Assembly (NCBI GenBank): GCA_963703015.1
Contig: OY969779.1
Location: 62,001 to 126,000, forward strand
Length of the DNA: 64,000 bases
Origin: Methanobacterium_B sp963703015
GTDB taxonomy: Archaea > Methanobacteriota > Methanobacteria > Methanobacteriales > Methanobacteriaceae
Direction: 5' to 3'
The position numbers and the translations under genes were made by a program. Shown in pieces: positions 60,948 through 64,000 of this stretch (position 1 is its first letter; each line of letters opens with the position of its first letter). The notes below the pieces were generated by a model. The model made no database searches. It saw only the letters and a program-made list of their open reading frames with translations, and was not told where the DNA came from.

Positions 60948-61805
60948 TCACTTTTTTTTGATCACAGTTTTCTCGATGTAATCTGCAATTTCTGTTATCT
61001 TTTTTGAAATTTCTGATTTTGGATCCTTGATAACCATTGGAATTCCTGTGTCCGATGAAACTGGTGTTTCTACATTTAATGGTAATTTTCCAAGGAAATG
61101 AACATCCATTTTTTTAGCCATTTCTTCGCTGTTTCCAGAACCAAATATAGGAACTTCTTCATGACAGTGGGGGCAGATAAAACCTGACATGTTCTCAATC
61201 ATGCCAATAATCGGAACTTTAGATTCTAGAACAAGGTTAATACCCTTTCTAACATCTTCTTGTACAACAGCCTGGGGAGTTGTGACTAGTACCACACCAT
61301 CCAGTGGAACTGATTGTAGGATGGTTAATGGTTCATCTCCAGTGCCTGGTGGATTATCAATGATTAGAACATCCAGATCACCCCAGTTAACTTCGGATAA
61401 GAACTGTTTTATGACTCCAGTTTTTTTAGGTCCACGCCAGATAACAGGTGAGTCAAGGGAATCTAAAAAAAATCCAACTGACATAATTTTAATACCCTCT
61501 GATTCAACGGGTTGAATTCCATCTGAAGTGAAAATTAAGTGTTTTCCTTCGACTCCAAACATCATTGGAACGTTTGGGCCGTGAATATCAACATCCATAA
61601 TACCTGTTTTATAGCCCTTCTTTGCAAAGGCAGCAGCCAAGTTCACAGCAATGGTAGATTTACCTACTCCACCTTTTCCACTCATTACAGCAATCTTATG
61701 TTTAATTTTACTCATTCTTCTTACAATGTCAACTTCCTGCTGCATCAACTTAATTTTATGTTCTTCTTCTGCACTGTACTTAAGTTCTTCTTTTTCAGTT
61801 GTCAT
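60948..61805 (-). CDS. Mrp/NBP35-family iron-sulfur cluster carrier ATPase
   Basis: 285 residues. KIAVMSGKGGVGKSTIAVNL is the deviant Walker A motif of this MinD-like family; MDVDIHGPNVPMMFG and IDNPPGTGDEPLTI are its other signatures. ICPHCHEEVPIFGSG holds the CxxC pair that bridges a 4Fe-4S cluster between two monomers. The N-terminal 38 residues are a helical extension without cysteines. The protein should store and pass on Fe-S clusters to apoenzymes, many in a methanogen. GGTGG-type site before the ATG. Single gene. Confidence 0.95.
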   Translation of the reverse strand: MTTEKEELKYSAEEEHKIKLMQQEVDIVRRMSKIKHKIAVMSGKGGVGKSTIAVNLAAAFAKKGYKTGIMDVDIHGPNVPMMFGVEGKHLIFTSDGIQPVESEGIKIMSVGFFLDSLDSPVIWRGPKKTGVIKQFLSEVNWGDLDVLIIDNPPGTGDEPLTILQSVPLDGVVLVTTPQAVVQEDVRKGINLVLESKVPIIGMIENMSGFICPHCHEEVPIFGSGNSEEMAKKMDVHFLGKLPLNVETPVSSDTGIPMVIKDPKSEISKKITEIADYIEKTVIKKK

Positions 61806-62167
61806 TTTACCACCAATAAATCAATATATTCGTTTAATTGTTAAGTTACAAGGCAATTTATCATCCCTTTAACTCGTAATTATTTTTTTAATGACTTCAT
61901 TAAAAAGATTCAATTTGATAAAAAAAATGAATATGCGAAATAATTTACTTCAATAATATGGTTTATAGTCATAAAAACGGTTGTATTCAAATATCCAATA
62001 AAATTTAAATTAACATTTAATACATCGTTTTTCAATCTTTTCATCTTATCCTATTATGTCCTCAAAATTATTTATAATTTTCATTGAGTATTTCGAATTC
62101 TATTATGTTCTTAACAGCTGGTTCCCTAAAACAGTCAAAATGGCATATGCAGATGTTATAATCAAGT
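61806..62167. other. Intergenic region downstream of decayed DNA
   Basis: About 360 AT-rich bases carrying the Mrp promoter on the minus strand. A coding-like stretch begins near its right end. No RNA or repeat recognised. Confidence 0.35.
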
Positions 62168-62350
62168 TACCAAGTAGGATATTCTGCATGTATTGTATGT
62201 GAAACAGATGAAGCTAAAAAGCAGAATAGTAGATCATATAGTGGAAATCCTAACTTAAAAAGTATAACAGATAGTGGGAGTAACAATGCACTATATAATA
62301 AATGATACAAAGCAGGTTATACAGCAGATATGAAACGTTTCGATGATTAA
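62168..62350 (+). pseudogene. Decayed coding fragment, unknown protein
   Basis: A frame of 61 codons reads YQVGYSACIVCETDEAKKQN, SRSYSGNPNLKSITDSGSNN, ALYNK, then TGA (62303-62305) and YKAGYTADMKRFDD to TAA. Amino-acid makeup is protein-like, with a CxxC pair, yet it has no start and one internal stop. Perhaps the end of a small surface or secreted protein. Not identified. Confidence 0.4.
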
Positions 62351-62431
62351 CAAACCAAAAAGGATAAGAGAGTTTAAGTTAATTAATATGTACAAACTTT
62401 GTTCGTATGGAGATTGATAGGAGAAATAATA

Positions 62432-62848
62432 ATGGATAATACTGGTAAAATACTGGTTATAATAGTCGTGGTGTTGGTTGCTGTACTTTCGTTGATGGTT
62501 GGATTTGGTTTTCAGGCACATGTTTCAAACGATAATGTTAGTGTTTCAAATTCTAATAATACAACCCAGATAACACAAAATACAACCACAAAATCAACTC
62601 AAAATAAAGGTATTATAAGTTCATCTGAAGCCGTGGCAATTGCTAAAAAGTGGGGAGCATCAAGAGGAATGGAACCCGATGGTTATGTATCATACTTGAG
62701 TGGTAAAGGTATGTACGAAGGTGCTGATGGAAATCCTTTCTATCATGTAGGCTTGAAATGGATAGATCCCAACAGAACCGTACAGAAATATGGCGATGCA
62801 GGATACATTGAAATTGACGCTAAAACAGGTGCAACAGTCCAAAGATAG
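62432..62848 (+). CDS. Membrane-anchored small protein with PepSY-like domain
   Basis: 138 residues. One N-terminal helix (ILVIIVVVLVAVLSLMVGFG) is followed by a Ser/Thr/Asn-rich linker and a globular part at about 62-138: IISSSEAVAIAKKWGASRG and YIEIDAKTGATVQR. The last elements look like a PepSY/peptidase-propeptide-type fold, which often regulates metalloproteases at the cell surface, though I am not sure of the match. ATG at 62432 follows AGGAGA at about 8 nt; an in-frame TTG at 62399 has no such site. Followed by an eight-T tract. Confidence 0.78.
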   Translation: MDNTGKILVIIVVVLVAVLSLMVGFGFQAHVSNDNVSVSNSNNTTQITQNTTTKSTQNKGIISSSEAVAIAKKWGASRGMEPDGYVSYLSGKGMYEGADGNPFYHVGLKWIDPNRTVQKYGDAGYIEIDAKTGATVQR

Positions 62849-62868
62849 AAAAACAATATAACTACTTC

Positions 62869-62876
62869 TTTTTTTT
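62869..62876 (+). terminator. Oligo-T terminator
   Basis: Eight T residues 20 nt after the stop of the PepSY-like gene. Confidence 0.5.
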
Positions 62877-63053
62877 CATATTTTTTAGATTTAACACATT
62901 AATTTGTCAATACTTCCATTTATTAGAAATTCTAAAGCTTGAAATCATGACCCGATCCTTTCCAAATATTCAGGATAGATATAACTTGAACCATTTAAAA
63001 AAAAAAGGAATGAAAATTGGAAAAATTAGTTCTGGATTTTATATCCCTTATGA

Positions 63054-63725
63054 TTAATCTGTACCCAGATCTATTTTTCCATCACTGATCTCTATGGATT
63101 CCTCTGTTTGTTGGGCTATTTTTGGGTCGTGTGTTACAATGATTAGGGTGGCTCCCAATTCTTTTTGATGGTGCTTTAGTAGGTTGAGGATGAGTTCTCC
63201 GTTTTTGGTGTCCAGGGATCCTGTGGGTTCGTCTGCAAGTATTATGGATGGATTGTTTGCAAGTGCCCTTGCAACTGCCACACGTTGTCGTTCCCCGCCT
63301 GAGAGAATATTCGGTTTTTGAGATGCTAAATCTTCCATATCCACCATATTTAACAGGCTTAATGCCTTTAATTTCATGGTTTCTGAAGACAAACCTGTTC
63401 CATACATTGCCATTTCAATGTTTTCCCTGGCACTGATGGTGGGTATTAAATTGTGCAGTTGGAAAACAAATCCTATTTTGCTTCGTCTAAACACATTTAT
63501 GTGCTTTATTTCCGATGTGTCTTGTCCATCTATTATTATTTGCCCATTGTCTGGTGTGTCTAAAGTTCCCATCATGTTTAAAAGGGTTGATTTTCCAGAG
63601 CCTGATGCCCCTGTTATTGAAATTGAAATACCCTTTTTTATATTTAGATTTATATTCTTCAGGGCATGTGTCCGACCTTTATCATAGGTCTTGTTTAAAT
63701 CTTTGATGGTGATTATATTATTCAT
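63054..63725 (-). CDS. ABC transporter ATP-binding protein (MacB/LolD type)
   Basis: 223 residues. Walker A GASGSGKSTLLNMMGTLD, Q-loop FVFQLHNLIPTISARENIEM, signature LSGGERQRVAVARALANNPS, Walker B ILADEPTGSLD, and H-loop VTHD are all present, with the LDTPDNG and NL-IPT features of the MacB/LolD/FtsE branch. It should power a FtsX-like permease, whose gene overlaps its start by 8 nt upstream. Such modules export peptides, lipoproteins or act in envelope mechanotransmission. The ATG at 63725 follows GGAGGC in the permease's last codons. Confidence 0.93.
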   Translation of the reverse strand: MNNIITIKDLNKTYDKGRTHALKNINLNIKKGISISITGASGSGKSTLLNMMGTLDTPDNGQIIIDGQDTSEIKHINVFRRSKIGFVFQLHNLIPTISARENIEMAMYGTGLSSETMKLKALSLLNMVDMEDLASQKPNILSGGERQRVAVARALANNPSIILADEPTGSLDTKNGELILNLLKHHQKELGATLIIVTHDPKIAQQTEESIEISDGKIDLGTD

Positions 63726-64000
63726 ATTTTAAAGCCTCCGTTGGATTTAAACGTAGAACACGGATGATTGGTATTAAGCAGCCTAAAAGAGGCATGAGTA
63801 ATGATGCTCCAAAACTGAGTAGTACTGCGTAGACTGCTACAAAGGTGTTGTCCTTGATGAGTTCAACTATGTTTATGTCGAACTGTGGGGCCAGTACCAC
63901 CAGTAATATGGCCATGATAACCATTGCTGCTATCCATGCTAGTATGAGCTGTACAATTGATTCTACCATTATCATTCCAACAACACGTCTGTTAGACCAA
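63718..64000 (-). CDS. FtsX-like ABC permease, C-terminal part
   Basis: The frame is open to the window edge, so at least 93 residues of the C-terminus are visible: NRRVVGMIMVESIVQLILAW, a second helix (VAVYAVLLSFGASLLMPLLG) and the typical ending VLRLNPTEALKYE, which is the conserved end of MacB-type FtsX-domain permeases. It forms a unit with the ATP-binding protein and overlaps it by 8 nt. Most of the protein is outside the window. Confidence 0.88.
   Translation of the reverse strand, partial: WSNRRVVGMIMVESIVQLILAWIAAMVIMAILLVVLAPQFDINIVELIKDNTFVAVYAVLLSFGASLLMPLLGCLIPIIRVLRLNPTEALKYE

Overview
The window reads as a chromosomal segment of a methanogenic archaeon of the order Methanobacteriales, most likely Methanobacterium or a close relative (inference). 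The evidence is AT-rich DNA, Shine-Dalgarno sites of the GGAGGTGA type, ferredoxin-dependent 2-oxoacid oxidoreductase genes (korA/korB type), CbiM/CbiN cobalt transport genes, iron-sulfur flavoproteins, very long multi-PAS histidine kinases, DUF2089, and large secreted beta-helix adhesin-like proteins. No rRNA, tRNA or CRISPR array was seen.

Positions 1-20000: a partial multi-PAS histidine kinase at the left edge, a flavodoxin-PPOX fusion, small membrane proteins, a TetR regulator with a 10-bp inverted repeat in front, an old-yellow-enzyme/flavodoxin pair, a TPR protein, an ornithine cyclodeaminase/alanine dehydrogenase family enzyme, a beta-helix surface protein, and cbiMN. Next comes a three-gene operon (DUF169, a TusA-like/TusA/DsrE fusion, a small membrane protein) diverging from an HTH-PAS-GAF regulator. 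Two near-identical TATAGTATAG operators lie between them. This is the best candidate here for an uncharacterised system.

Positions 20000-35100: a 1103-residue PAS/GAF histidine kinase, a MarR regulator with palindromic operators next to a metallo-beta-lactamase/TauE pair, then pirin, DUF1801 and hemerythrin proteins. An iron-sulfur flavoprotein diverges from the hemerythrin across an intergenic region rich in inverted repeats. A TetR/ferredoxin pair, korA-korB, and an ABC-2 permease diverging from a TrmB regulator follow. The TrmB gene appears to start at ATT.

Positions 35100-50000 form a plasticity zone with many broken genes: a HEPN toxin stopped by an amber codon beside its intact MNT partner, a multiply frameshifted gene, a gene with an amber codon near its start, two tandem Hanks-type kinase-TPR genes (one cut by an in-frame TAA), a headless ATPase, and an adhesin C-terminal remnant. 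A DUF2089/SHOCT-like operon inside it looks intact.

Positions 50000-64000: a LemA-M48 protease-membrane protein cluster that shares a copied zinc-ribbon cassette, a DUF422 carotenoid-type enzyme, and an adhesin flanked by a partial flavoprotein duplication. A family 2 glycosyltransferase lies between two Fic-protein remnants. An Mrp-type iron-sulfur ATPase, a small lipid-anchored-like protein and the start of a MacB-like ABC transporter complete the window.
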